Below, in pieces: positions 1 through 8,640 of a stretch of 64,000 nt of DNA; position 1 is the stretch's first letter; every line of letters starts with the position of its first letter. The notes below the pieces were generated by a model. The model was not told where the DNA came from and did no database searches. It saw nothing but the letters and a program-made list of their open reading frames with translations. The stretch covers positions 1 to 64,000 of the forward strand of contig NZ_LZKQ01000063.1 of NCBI RefSeq assembly GCF_001668675.1, written 5' to 3'. The DNA comes from Mycobacterium asiaticum. GTDB taxonomy: Bacteria > Actinomycetota > Actinomycetes > Mycobacteriales > Mycobacteriaceae. Both the position numbers and the translations under genes were made by a program.

Positions 1-968
1 TACGCCCCGTGGCGTTTGACGAGCTGATGAGCGATTGGCGCGATAAGTTTTCTCGGAGTGCGCTTCCAGCCGGCCCGTGCGGACATCTCGGCCAGCATGT
101 CCGGCCACGGATGTTGCTGAAAATTCAGCAACCTCTGCTCGCGGGCAACGTCCATCCAGTCATTGGGGAACCAGCCGTCGTCGCTGTCCGGGTCGCCGGG
201 CCGGCCCTGCGGCAGCAAGCCGACCATGCCTTGAGTTGCCGCCATCGCCGATCCAATCCCGCCCTGCCGCAACCGATGTGTGTCATCGCCGGCAATCAGC
301 AGGATCTGCCCGACCACGTCTCTATCCGCGCAGGCGGCGAAAGCCACTGCGACATCGCGGGTATCGACGCAGTGCACCCGCCCGTCGGTCGGCAACGCGC
401 TGCCGAAATACACGATGTCGGGGGTGAAGGGCATGGCCAACGGGTCGACGCTGAGCACCCCTCCCAGTCGCAACACCACCCAAGCCAGGCTTGACGACCG
501 GACCAGTAGTTCGGCTTCGAGTTTGTGGCCTCCGTAGAGCTCGCACGGCCGCAGCGGTGTGTCCACATCGAGTAGATCAGCGTGGTGGTAAGGGTTACGC
601 GCGCCGTAAAGCGCGACGCTGGAGGCATGCAGGAACCGGGGCGGAGTTGGCTGGCTTTCGGCGGCCCGCACCAGGGCGGCGGTGGCGTCGACGTTTGCCT
701 TGCGAGCGAATCGCGCGTAGCGGTATGCCAGCGGCGGGATGACCGCGGCCAGGTGAACGATCACATCGGGTGACACCTCGGTTACCAGGCGATCGACGCA
801 GTCAGGATCGGTCAGATCGGTCCACCGAGTTTCCACCCCGCGCGGTAGCGCCGCGTCGGCCCGGCGGTGAGCGGTGGCCACCACCCGCCAGCCGTCCCGG
901 GCGAACCGCCGCACGGTATCGCATCCGACCAAACCGAAAGCGCCGGTAATCAGCACGGTTCCAGACAT
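1..968 (-). CDS. NAD-dependent epimerase/dehydratase (3' end off the window)
   Basis: Extended short-chain dehydrogenase that probably acts on a nucleotide sugar or other small substrate. The ATG at 968 opens with a Rossmann motif of the TGxxGxxG type (TGAFGLVG, residues 8-15), followed by D-L-T-D and the HLAA segment typical of extended SDRs. The catalytic Tyr/Lys pair is visible as YGGHK near residue 155. At least 322 codons are present; the reading frame is still open at base 1, so the C-terminus is missing. The substrate cannot be told from sequence. The family call is firm. Confidence 0.8.
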   Translation of the reverse strand, partial: MSGTVLITGAFGLVGCDTVRRFARDGWRVVATAHRRADAALPRGVETRWTDLTDPDCVDRLVTEVSPDVIVHLAAVIPPLAYRYARFARKANVDATAALVRAAESQPTPPRFLHASSVALYGARNPYHHADLLDVDTPLRPCELYGGHKLEAELLVRSSSLAWVVLRLGGVLSVDPLAMPFTPDIVYFGSALPTDGRVHCVDTRDVAVAFAACADRDVVGQILLIAGDDTHRLRQGGIGSAMAATQGMVGLLPQGRPGDPDSDDGWFPNDWMDVAREQRLLNFQQHPWPDMLAEMSARAGWKRTPRKLIAPIAHQLVKRHGA

Positions 969-1046
969 GGCGTCCCCGATCCCGTAGAACATCGTTGTTC
1001 TTGAAAAAACGGTAACTCTTTTATCGGGCAACGTCTCGGCCTTTGC

Positions 1047-1106
1047 GCGAGCAGACACAGAATCGCACGCAAACTACTCGATTCGTGCGATTCTGCGTCT
1101 GCTCGC
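1047..1106. repeat. Long inverted repeat (23-bp arms) between genes
   Basis: Arms 1047-1069 and 1084-1106 pair at 22 of 23 positions around a 14-base loop. The arm core reads GCAGAC-CAGAATCGCAC. It is followed at 1101-1145 by two imperfect 20-bp direct copies of a GCTCGCCC..AGTGGGT unit. There is no T-run, so it is not a canonical intrinsic terminator. It lies upstream of both flanking divergent genes, so it may be a dispersed repeat or an RNA structure. Confidence 0.75.
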
Positions 1107-1245
1107 CCACCAGTGGGTAGCTCGCCCGCTAGTGGGTGACTCGCCAAGGATCTCAGAAGGTTTCGTCAAGCCGCGGCCGTCATTGTTTCTGCAACGGCAA
1201 CCGCCGCCCAACAAATCGCAACGACGCGCAAGAGAGGTACCAAAT

Positions 1246-1425
1246 ATGTTCACCACCCGCATCCGTGCCCTCGCCGGTATGTCACTGCTGGCTTCCGCGA
1301 TCGGCCTGGCCGCCTTCGGGGCCGGCACCGCCAACGCCGCTCCGAACCACCTGCCCGAGTACGGCACATACACCTGCTACGACTACGCGACGCAGACCTT
1401 CTACACCTGCTTCGACCCCAACTAG
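1246..1425 (+). CDS. Small secreted peptide, 59 aa
   Basis: A short exported protein of unknown function. The ATG at 1246 follows an AGAGAGG ribosome-binding site. Residues 1-30 form a Sec-type signal peptide: basic start (TTRIR), a hydrophobic core rich in A/L/G, and an ANA-A cleavage site. The predicted mature peptide is about 27 residues, acidic and aromatic, with two cysteines (TCYD and TCFD) that could pair once exported. An intrinsic terminator lies 14 bases after the stop, which supports a separate transcript. No known family was recognised. Confidence 0.7.
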   Translation: MFTTRIRALAGMSLLASAIGLAAFGAGTANAAPNHLPEYGTYTCYDYATQTFYTCFDPN

Positions 1426-1439
1426 TCCGTGCAGCACGA

Positions 1440-1474
1440 ACGGACCTGGTCCCCCGCCGGACCGGGTCCGTTTT
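1440..1474 (+). terminator. Rho-independent terminator
   Basis: Arms 1440-1452 and 1459-1471 pair at 12 of 13 positions around a 6-base loop, and the right arm runs directly into TTTT (1471-1474). It lies just downstream of the small secreted peptide gene and before the phosphoesterase start at 1516. It is one of the few canonical stem-plus-U-tract terminators in this window. Confidence 0.75.
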
Positions 1475-1515
1475 CGTGGGCAAGACGTGTCAGACCGAGG
1501 TGCGAAGATCGAGTC

Positions 1516-2472
1516 ATGCAGGGCTACGACATCATCGGCGACGTCCACGGTTGCGCCTCGCAGCTGGAGAGGCTGCTCGCTGAACTCGGCTATCGGGTCC
1601 GCGAGGGTGCCTACCTGCATCCCGAACGACAGGCGATCTTCGTGGGCGATCTGGTCGACCGAGGCAGCGAACAACTCCGCGTTCTCCAGCTCGTCAAGCC
1701 GATGGTGGACAACGGTAACGCCCAGATTGTCATGGGCAACCACGAATTCAACGCGATCTGCTATGCCACCCGGAACCCGGCGAACACCGGTCGCTACTTG
1801 CGTAGGCGCACCAAGAAAAACACGCACCAGCATCAGGCGTTTCTCAAGCAGCTCACGCTAAAACAGCGCACCGAGTACATCCGATGGTTCGCGACGCTTC
1901 CCCTGTGGCTGGACCTCGGCGACATTCGGGTTGTGCACGCCTGCTGGCACACGGAATCAATGGAATATGTTGCGAAACAATTAGGTTCGAATCGTTTCAG
2001 CGCCCTGGATCAGTTCGCGAGAGCTTCGACGAAGGGCGACCCGCTCTACACGACCGTTGAAATCCTGCTCAAGGGACCGGAGATCAGTTTGACCGCCCAC
2101 GAGCAGCCTGCCTACCGGGACAAGGACGGGCACCCACGTGCCAACGCCAGGATCCGGTGGTGGGATGACCGTGCGACGACGCTGCGTGAAATTGCCGAGA
2201 TCGCAGGCAATTACACAACCGAGGACGGCAAGCCCTACCCCACGCTGCCCGACATCGAGGTCGATGCGAAGGAACTGTCCTTCGTATACACCGACACCGT
2301 TCCGGTCTTCTTCGGCCACTATTGGCGGCGAGGCAAGCCGCAGCGGGCACGCGATTGGACCGCCCACTGTGCCTGCGTGGACTTCAGTGTGGCCAAGGGC
2401 GGCGAGATAACCGCCTACCGATGGTCGGGCGAAAACACCATCAACCCGGGACACTACGTCCAGCTGGCCTAG
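1516..2472 (+). CDS. Calcineurin-like metallophosphoesterase (PrpE/Ap4A hydrolase type)
   Basis: A 318-residue cytosolic phosphoesterase of the PPP superfamily. The metal-binding signatures are complete: GDVHG (residues 8-12), GDLVDRG (44-50) and GNHE (74-77), with later histidines in VVHACWH and FGHYW. Such enzymes hydrolyse diadenosine polyphosphates or phosphoproteins with a dinuclear metal centre; the substrate here is not known. The ATG at 1516 was chosen because it sits directly before the first catalytic strand. An earlier in-frame GTG would add an unrelated leader running through the terminator hairpin. It converges with coaD, 3 bases away. Confidence 0.8.
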   Translation: MQGYDIIGDVHGCASQLERLLAELGYRVREGAYLHPERQAIFVGDLVDRGSEQLRVLQLVKPMVDNGNAQIVMGNHEFNAICYATRNPANTGRYLRRRTKKNTHQHQAFLKQLTLKQRTEYIRWFATLPLWLDLGDIRVVHACWHTESMEYVAKQLGSNRFSALDQFARASTKGDPLYTTVEILLKGPEISLTAHEQPAYRDKDGHPRANARIRWWDDRATTLREIAEIAGNYTTEDGKPYPTLPDIEVDAKELSFVYTDTVPVFFGHYWRRGKPQRARDWTAHCACVDFSVAKGGEITAYRWSGENTINPGHYVQLA

Positions 2473-2475
2473 TGG

Positions 2476-2955
2476 CTACCGCTCAGCGATCCGTTCCCGC
2501 AATCGACGGTTCACCGGTTCGGGTAATAGCTCAGTCACGTCACCGCCGAGCATCGCGACCTCCTTGGCCAATGACGACGACACGAACGAATAGCGCGGAG
2601 CGGTCGCAACGAAGAAGGTGTCCACACCGGCCACATGCTTGTTCATCTGCGCCATCTGCAGCTCGTACTCGAAGTCGGTGCCGGTGCGCAGACCCTTGAC
2701 GATGGCGTTCATCCCACAAGATCGGACGAAATCGACCACCAGACCCTGTCCTGACTTCACTTTAAGGTTGGGCAAATGCGTCGTCGACTCCTCGATCATC
2801 GCGATTCGCTCGTCGAGGTCGAACATGCCCCTCTTGGCGGGGTTCACCAGGATGGCCACCACCACCTCGTCGAATTGCGCGGCAGCGCGCTCGAACACGT
2901 CGATGTGGCCCAGGGTGACGGGGTCGAACGACCCGGGACAAACCGCGCCGCTCAT
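2476..2955 (-). CDS. coaD: Phosphopantetheine adenylyltransferase
   Basis: Transfers AMP from ATP to 4'-phosphopantetheine, the penultimate step of coenzyme A synthesis. At 159 residues it has the usual length. The nucleotidyltransferase motif SFDPVTLGH lies at residues 9-17 with its conserved His, and the C-terminal SSSLAKEV segment matches the family's ISSS motif. The ATG at 2955 gives the standard N-terminus; a longer in-frame extension upstream is not conserved in type. It follows rsmD on the same strand after a 77-bp gap holding a MIRU-like element, as in other mycobacteria. Confidence 0.95.
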   Translation of the reverse strand: MSGAVCPGSFDPVTLGHIDVFERAAAQFDEVVVAILVNPAKRGMFDLDERIAMIEESTTHLPNLKVKSGQGLVVDFVRSCGMNAIVKGLRTGTDFEYELQMAQMNKHVAGVDTFFVATAPRYSFVSSSLAKEVAMLGGDVTELLPEPVNRRLRERIAER

Positions 2956-2963
2956 AAGCCGCG

Positions 2964-3003
2964 CCCGCGACGATGCAGAACGAAATGATGAGGAGGAGCG
3001 GCG
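2964..3003 (+). repeat. Single MIRU-like element copy
   Basis: About 40 bases centred on CGATGCAGAACGAAATGATG then AGGAGGAGCGG match the repeat unit of the 3590-3791 array at roughly 33 of 39 positions, in the opposite orientation. It fills most of the coaD-rsmD gap. Confidence 0.7.
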
Positions 3004-3032
3004 ACCATGGGTAAAAACGCTAGCACCGACAC

Positions 3033-3587
3033 TCAGTCGTGTTCGGCCAGCTCCAGACGGGTGTCGCCGTACACCCGCTCGGGCCAAACCGACCAGTCGC
3101 CTGGCCAGGTCAGCCACGGGCTCCCCGCACCGCGCTCCACCACCGCAACAGTTCCCACCCGGGCCCAACCGTGCGCACTCAACGCGACCAGGACGGCGTT
3201 GATCTCAGCACTGTCGACGTCGTAGGGCGGGTCGGCCAGCACCAGGTCCACCGGCGCCGCCGTCCCGCCCGCCAGCACCGCCGAAACCGTGCCTTTGCGC
3301 ACCGTGGCGCCGGGCAGAGCCACGGCCGCGATATTGCGGGTGATGACCGCCGCGCTGCGGGGGTCGGATTCGACGAACAGTGCCGATGCGGCCCCGCGGG
3401 ACAGCGCCTCCAACCCGAGCGCACCCGAACCGGCATACAGATCGAGCACGGCCAAGCCCGTGAAATCCAGCCGCGCCGTCAGAATGTTGAACAGCGACTC
3501 GCGTACCCGATCGGTGGTAGGTCTGGTCCCCTTCGGCGGGACCGCGAGACGCCGGCCTCCGGCCACCCCACCGATGATGCGCGTCAA
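3033..3587 (-). CDS. rsmD: 16S rRNA (guanine-966-N2)-methyltransferase
   Basis: SAM-dependent methylation of G966 in 16S rRNA. The 184-residue protein has the AdoMet motif [14 protein letters not shown] (residues 48-61), the acidic FVESD turn and the catalytic ADPPYD (118-123) of N2-guanine methyltransferases. The start is a TTG at 3587 (TTG ACG CGC), preceded by a GGGGAG Shine-Dalgarno about 9 bases upstream; both lie within the terminal copy of the adjacent MIRU-like array. It lies between pyc and coaD on the same strand. Confidence 0.92.
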   Translation of the reverse strand: MTRIIGGVAGGRRLAVPPKGTRPTTDRVRESLFNILTARLDFTGLAVLDLYAGSGALGLEALSRGAASALFVESDPRSAAVITRNIAAVALPGATVRKGTVSAVLAGGTAAPVDLVLADPPYDVDSAEINAVLVALSAHGWARVGTVAVVERGAGSPWLTWPGDWSVWPERVYGDTRLELAEHD

Positions 3588-3589
3588 AG

Positions 3590-3791
3590 TGCGCCGCTCC
3601 CCATCGCTTCGCTCTGCATCGTCACCGGCGCGTCCAAATTGCGCCGTTCCTCCCCATCGCTTCGCTCTGCATCGTCACCGGCGCGTCCAAATTGCGCCGT
3701 TCCTCCTCATCGCTTCGCTCTGCATCGTCACCGGCGCGTCCAAATTGCGCCGTTCCTCCTCATCGCTTCGCTCTGCATCGTCACCGGCGCG
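3590..3791 (-). repeat. 53-bp tandem repeat array (MIRU/VNTR-like), about 4 copies
   Basis: The string CATCGCTTCGCTCTGCATCG recurs at 3602, 3655, 3708 and 3761, a strict 53-bp period. The copies are nearly identical except near the ends. Read on the minus strand, each unit carries AGGAGG, ATG and TGA strings, a property described for mycobacterial interspersed repetitive units. The array fills the whole pyc-rsmD gap: the pyc TGA (3781-3783) is in its first copy, and the rsmD Shine-Dalgarno and TTG lie in its last. Copy number is likely variable between strains (inference). Confidence 0.9.
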
Positions 3792-6700
3792 AGCTCAACA
3801 CCACCAGCAGGTCCCCACCCTCCACCTGAGCGGTGCTCGATACCGCCACCCGCTCAACGGCGCCGTCGCTGGGCGCGGTGATCGGCGCTTCCATCTTCAT
3901 CGCCTCGATGGTGGCGATCGTGTCCCCGGCGCTCACCTCATCGCCCTCGGACACGCTCACCGTCACCACCCCGGCAAAGGGCGCCGCGACGTGCCCGGGA
4001 TTGCCCCGGTCGGCCTTCTCCGCGGCCGGCACCGCACTGGCGATGCTGCGATCGCGCACCAGCACCGGCCGCAACTGCCCATTGATGATGCACATCACCG
4101 TGCGCATCCCGCGTTCGTCCGGCTCTGAAATGGCCTCGAGGCCGATCAACAGTTCGACGCCGCGCTCCAGCTTGACCCGGTGCTCTTCGCCCTGCCGCAA
4201 CCCGTAGAAGAACTGGTTGGCCGACAGCTGCGAGGTGTCACCGTAGGTTTCCCGATGCTCCTCGAATTCCTTTGTGGGCCCGGGGAACAGCAACCTGTTC
4301 AGCACCGCCTGCCGTTTGGACCCGGGGGCCGACAACGCGTCCTCATCGTCCGAGCTGAGCTCCGGATCCGGCTTGGCCGGAGCACGACCCTCCAGCGCGG
4401 CCGACCGCAGCGGCTCCGGCCATCCCCCCGCCGGATCACCCAGATCGCCGCGGAGGAAACTCAACACCGATTCCGGGATGTCCAACCGCGCCGGCTCGGC
4501 GGCGAATTCGTCGGCGCTCACCTGCGCACCCACCAATGCCAGCGCGAGGTCGCCCACCACCTTCGACGACGGCGTGACCTTGATCAGCCGGCCAAGCACC
4601 CGGTCGGCACCGGCGTACGCCTCTTCGATCTCCTCGAACCGGTCCCCCAGCCCCAGCGCGATCGCCTGCTGCCGCAGGTTCGACAACTGCCCGCCCGGGA
4701 TCTCGTGGTGGTACACCCGCCCGGTCGGACCGGGCAGCCCGGATTCGAACGGCGCGTACACCTTTCGCAATGCTTCCCAGAACGGCTCCAGCGCGCACAC
4801 CGCCGCCAGGGACAAGCCGGTGTCGTACGGGGTGTGCGCGGCCGCGGCCACGATTGAGCTCAGCGCGGGCTGGCTCGTGGTGCCCGCCATCGGCGCCGAG
4901 GCGCCGTCTACCGCATCGGCCCCGGCCTGCCACGCGGCCACGTAGCTACCCAACTGCCCACCCGGGGTGTCGTGAGTGTGCACGTGCACCGGCAGGTCGA
5001 AGCGGCTCCGCAGCGCGCTCACCAGCGTGTGGGCGGCCGGCGCCCGGAGCAGTCCCGCCATGTCCTTGATCGCCAGCACATGTGCACCGGCGTCGACGAT
5101 TCCCTCGGCCAGCCGGAGGTAATAGTCCAGGGTGTACAGCTGCTCCGCGGGATCCGACAGGTCACCGGTGTAACACATCGCGACTTCGGCTATGGCAGAA
5201 CCGGTTTCGCGCACCGCATCGATGGCAGGCCGCATCGAGTCGAGATTGTTCAGCGCGTCGAAGATGCGGAAGATATCGATGCCGGTGGCCGTCGCCTCCT
5301 CGATGAACGACGAGGTGACGATCTCCGGATAAGGCGTGTAACCCACCGTGTTTCGCCCCCGCAGCAACATCTGCAGACAGATGTTGGGGATAGCCTCCCG
5401 CAGCGCGGCCAGCCGCTCCCACGGATCCTCCTTGAGGAACCGCAGCGCCACGTCATAGGTTGCGCCGCCCCAACATTCGACCGACAACAGTTCCGGCATG
5501 GTCCGAGCGAGATACGGTGCCACCATCATCAATCCGCTGGTCCGCACCCGGGTGGCCAGCAGCGACTGGTGCGCGTCGCGGAAGGTGGTGTCGGTGAGCC
5601 CCACCGCCGGTGACTCCCGCAGCCAGCGCGCGAAACCCTCCGGGCCCAACTGAACCAACCGTTGCTTGGAGCCGGACGGCGGTGCCGCCTCCCGGTCGAC
5701 CTCGGGCAGCTTGTCCTGGGGGTACACCGTTGACGGCCGCGCACCGTGCGGCTGATTGACGGTGACATCGGCCAGGTAGTTCAGGATCTTGGTACCGCGG
5801 TCCGCCGAGGTGCGCGCGGTCAGCAACTGGGGCCGGTCGTCGATGAACGAGGTGGTGATGCGGCCGGCCTGGAAGTCCGGGTCGTCCAGAACCGCTTGCA
5901 GGAACGAGATATTCGTCGACACGCCGCGAATCCGGAACTCCGCCATCGCCCGCCGGGCCCGGCTTACCGCCGTCGGGAAATCCCGGCCCCGGCAGGTCAG
6001 CTTGACCAGCATCGAGTCGAAATGCGCGGAGATCTCGGCACCCAGGTTCGTGCTGCCGTCCAACCGGATGCCCGCGCCGCCGGGCGTGCGCAGCGCGCTG
6101 ATCCGCCCGGTGTCCGGCCGGAATCCGTTGGCCGGATCCTCGGTGGTGATGCGGCATTGCAGCGCGGCGCCGTGCGGGCGGACGGCGTCCTGCGTCAGGC
6201 CCAGGTTGTCCAGCGTCTCCCCCGAGGCGATCCGCAACTGGCTGGACACCAGGTCGACGTCGGTGATCTCCTCGGTGACGGTGTGCTCCACCTGAATCCG
6301 CGGGTTCATCTCGATGAAGACGTAGTCGCCGTTCTCGTCCAGCAGGAACTCGACCGTGCCGGCGCAGCTGTAGCCGATGTGGCGCGCGAAAGCCACTGCG
6401 TCCGAACAGATCCGCTCACGGAGCTCCGCGGGCAGGTTCGGGGCGGGCGCCAGTTCGATCACCTTCTGATGACGCCGCTGCACACTGCAGTCCCGCTCAA
6501 AGAGATGAATCACGTTGCCGTGGTTGTCGGCCAGGATCTGCACCTCGATGTGCCGCGGTCGCAGCACGGCCTGTTCCAGATACACCGTCGGGTCGCCGAA
6601 CGCGGACTCGGCCTCGCGGCTGGCCGCCTCGATCGCTTCGGGCAGCGCGGTGCTGTCGGTGACCCGACGCATGCCGCGCCCACCGCCGCCGGCGACCGCC

Positions 6701-7173
6701 TTGACGAACAACGGGAATCGCATGTCTTCGGATGCCGCCACCAGGTCGTCCACCGAAGCCGAGGGCGCCGACGACTCGAGCACCGGCAGTCCCGCTTCGC
6801 GCGCCGCGGCGACTGCCCGGGACTTGTTGCCGGTCAGCTGAAGCACATCGGCGCCGGGCCCGACGAAGGTGATACCCGCGGCCGCGCACGCCGCCGCCAA
6901 TTGCGGGTTCTCCGAGAGGAATCCGTAGCCGGGATAGACGGCATCCGCACCACAGCGGCGCGCCGTTTCGACGATCTCGTCGACGGACAGGTATGCCCGC
7001 ACCGGATGCCCGACTTCACCGATCTGATAGGACTCGTCGGCCTTGGTCCGGTGCAGCGAGTTGCGGTCCTCGTGGGAGTACACCGCGACGGTGCCGACGC
7101 CCAGCTCGTAGGCGGCACGGAACGCCCGGATGGCGATTTCGCCGCGGTTGGCCACCAGCACTTTGGAGATCAC
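3781..7173 (-). CDS. pyc: Pyruvate carboxylase
   Basis: Biotin-dependent, ATP-driven carboxylation of pyruvate to oxaloacetate, replenishing the TCA cycle. The 1130-residue single-chain enzyme has the full order. The biotin carboxylase domain starts at MISKVLVANRGEIA and includes GGGGRGMR and the EMNPRIQVEHTVTE motif (about 1-450). The carboxyltransferase begins near DTTFRDAHQS (about 527-536). A conserved PYC/OADA region follows, then the biotinyl domain with AMKMEA, whose lysine is near 1093. The stop codon lies within the 53-bp repeat array. It is the M. tuberculosis pca/pyc orthologue by content and position. Confidence 0.97.
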   Translation of the reverse strand: MISKVLVANRGEIAIRAFRAAYELGVGTVAVYSHEDRNSLHRTKADESYQIGEVGHPVRAYLSVDEIVETARRCGADAVYPGYGFLSENPQLAAACAAAGITFVGPGADVLQLTGNKSRAVAAAREAGLPVLESSAPSASVDDLVAASEDMRFPLFVKAVAGGGGRGMRRVTDSTALPEAIEAASREAESAFGDPTVYLEQAVLRPRHIEVQILADNHGNVIHLFERDCSVQRRHQKVIELAPAPNLPAELRERICSDAVAFARHIGYSCAGTVEFLLDENGDYVFIEMNPRIQVEHTVTEEITDVDLVSSQLRIASGETLDNLGLTQDAVRPHGAALQCRITTEDPANGFRPDTGRISALRTPGGAGIRLDGSTNLGAEISAHFDSMLVKLTCRGRDFPTAVSRARRAMAEFRIRGVSTNISFLQAVLDDPDFQAGRITTSFIDDRPQLLTARTSADRGTKILNYLADVTVNQPHGARPSTVYPQDKLPEVDREAAPPSGSKQRLVQLGPEGFARWLRESPAVGLTDTTFRDAHQSLLATRVRTSGLMMVAPYLARTMPELLSVECWGGATYDVALRFLKEDPWERLAALREAIPNICLQMLLRGRNTVGYTPYPEIVTSSFIEEATATGIDIFRIFDALNNLDSMRPAIDAVRETGSAIAEVAMCYTGDLSDPAEQLYTLDYYLRLAEGIVDAGAHVLAIKDMAGLLRAPAAHTLVSALRSRFDLPVHVHTHDTPGGQLGSYVAAWQAGADAVDGASAPMAGTTSQPALSSIVAAAAHTPYDTGLSLAAVCALEPFWEALRKVYAPFESGLPGPTGRVYHHEIPGGQLSNLRQQAIALGLGDRFEEIEEAYAGADRVLGRLIKVTPSSKVVGDLALALVGAQVSADEFAAEPARLDIPESVLSFLRGDLGDPAGGWPEPLRSAALEGRAPAKPDPELSSDDEDALSAPGSKRQAVLNRLLFPGPTKEFEEHRETYGDTSQLSANQFFYGLRQGEEHRVKLERGVELLIGLEAISEPDERGMRTVMCIINGQLRPVLVRDRSIASAVPAAEKADRGNPGHVAAPFAGVVTVSVSEGDEVSAGDTIATIEAMKMEAPITAPSDGAVERVAVSSTAQVEGGDLLVVLSSRR

Positions 7174-7182
7174 GGCCGACCC

Positions 7183-7800
7183 CTAACTTAGAAGTGTCGA
7201 CCAATAATTCCAGAAGCGGGCCATGATCAGCAGGAACACCGCGGCGAACCAGAACGTGACGAGCGACCACCGCCACAGGAACAGCAGCCGCACCGCGGTT
7301 CGATCCCCGATCACCGGCCGCACCAGAACGGACAACACCACCACCAACAGCGTGATGGTGACGGCCCACACCACCATGCAATACGGGCACAGGGCCCCGA
7401 TGCGGTACAGGCTCTGGTAGATCAGCCAGTGCACGAAGACCGTACCGAGCAGCACGCCGACGGCCAGCCCTATCCAATACCACCGGGGCAGCGGCACTTT
7501 CGTGACGGTCAGCACGCCGGTGACCACCACCACGGTGAACCCGGCGATGCCGAGCAGCGGGTTGGGAAAGCCGAACAGCGACGCCTGCGGCGTCACCATC
7601 ACCGAACCGCACGAAACGATCGGGTTGATGTTGCACGACGGAACGTAGGACGGGTTACGCAGCAGCTCGATCTTCTCGACCGTCAGCGTGATGGAGGAAA
7701 GCAGTCCGATCGCGCCGGCGATCAGCACCCACCACGCGCTGCGGGCCGGCACCCAGAGGTCGGTTTCGGGGTCCGTTTCGGGGCCAGGATCAGCCGACAC
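7183..7800 (-). CDS. Vitamin K epoxide reductase homologue (VKOR)
   Basis: A 205-residue membrane oxidoreductase that reoxidises DsbA-type proteins and passes electrons to menaquinone. The topology shows about five hydrophobic helices. The loop cysteines are C56 and C64 (SCNINPIVSCG), with the CPYC active site at 138-141 and the usual Trp after it. The GTG at 7800 lies 4 bases after the stop of the dsbA-like gene, so the pair is transcribed together; VKOR and DsbA are partners in mycobacterial oxidative folding. Together with pyc downstream they form a minus-strand run. Confidence 0.92.
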   Translation of the reverse strand: MSADPGPETDPETDLWVPARSAWWVLIAGAIGLLSSITLTVEKIELLRNPSYVPSCNINPIVSCGSVMVTPQASLFGFPNPLLGIAGFTVVVVTGVLTVTKVPLPRWYWIGLAVGVLLGTVFVHWLIYQSLYRIGALCPYCMVVWAVTITLLVVVLSVLVRPVIGDRTAVRLLFLWRWSLVTFWFAAVFLLIMARFWNYWSTLLS

Positions 7801-7804
7801 GCGG

Positions 7805-8560
7805 TCAGCTCTTCGCGGTAGCCGCGGCGTCGTCCATCCCGGGAAGATTGCCGACGATGTCCCGGATCTTGGCGACCAGCGCGTCCGGTGTGGACCATTC
7901 GTATTCCTGGCCGTTGATCTTGACCGTCGGGGTCGCGCGGATGTTGTTGGCACCCGCGAGACCGGTGACCTTCGAGATGTACTTACCGCTGTTGATGCAG
8001 TCGGGCACCGTCCCGGCTGCGCCGGCCTGACGCGCGAGTTCGATCAGCCGGGCGTTGTCGGGGAATTTCGTTCCCGTCTCCGACGGCTGGATGCCTTCGC
8101 TGTACAGCGCCGAATGGAAGCGGCGGAACGCTTCGATGGACTCGTCGGCGACACAGTAGGCGGCCGCGGCGGCGCGCGAGGAGTAGTTGTCCGTGCGCGG
8201 GCTGTCCAAGATGGTCACCATGGAGTAGTCGGCTTCGATCGCGCCGATGTCGATGAGCTTGGAGACGGTCGGACCGAAACCGCGCTCGAAGTTGCCGCAC
8301 GCCGGGCACAGGAAGTCCTCGTAGAACGACACCAGGGCCTTGGGCTTGCCGCCGTCGGTAACCAGCTTGCTCGACGACACCCGGACCGCACCCTCTTGGC
8401 CGCCGACGGCCTTCTTGTGGTTCGAGTTGACGATGTAGAACACCAGCACGGCCGCAAAGATCACGATCACCGCGGTGCCGCCGATCTGAATGAGCCGGCC
8501 GAACTTGCTGTCGCCGGACTGCAGGTCGAGTCGCGCTGGGCGCTTGGGTTTGTCGGCCAC
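7805..8560 (-). CDS. Membrane-anchored DsbA-like disulfide oxidoreductase
   Basis: Introduces disulfide bonds into exported proteins outside the membrane. One transmembrane anchor (about 26-44) precedes a thioredoxin-fold domain with CPAC at residues 85-88 and the cis-proline in the ATPTV stretch; a further Cys pair (YCVAD and PDCIN) is typical of the mycobacterial type. The GTG at 8560 gives MADKPKRP, matching the usual start; another in-frame GTG at 8572 would add four residues. The product is 251 aa and corresponds to M. tuberculosis Rv2969c. The VKOR partner follows at once. Confidence 0.92.
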   Translation of the reverse strand: MADKPKRPARLDLQSGDSKFGRLIQIGGTAVIVIFAAVLVFYIVNSNHKKAVGGQEGAVRVSSSKLVTDGGKPKALVSFYEDFLCPACGNFERGFGPTVSKLIDIGAIEADYSMVTILDSPRTDNYSSRAAAAAYCVADESIEAFRRFHSALYSEGIQPSETGTKFPDNARLIELARQAGAAGTVPDCINSGKYISKVTGLAGANNIRATPTVKINGQEYEWSTPDALVAKIRDIVGNLPGMDDAAATAKS

Positions 8561-8640
8561 AGTGATCCTCACGTGTGTTGGCTGTACCCCGGTCGGGGTT
8601 CAGGCGCCTCTAGAGTACCGACGGCACTGGTGAAGGCCGG

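Noticed and set aside
5746-7191. 481-codon open frame on the plus strand across pyc
   Set aside because: It lies wholly antisense to a complete pyruvate carboxylase and has no domain; open antisense frames are usual in high-GC coding DNA.
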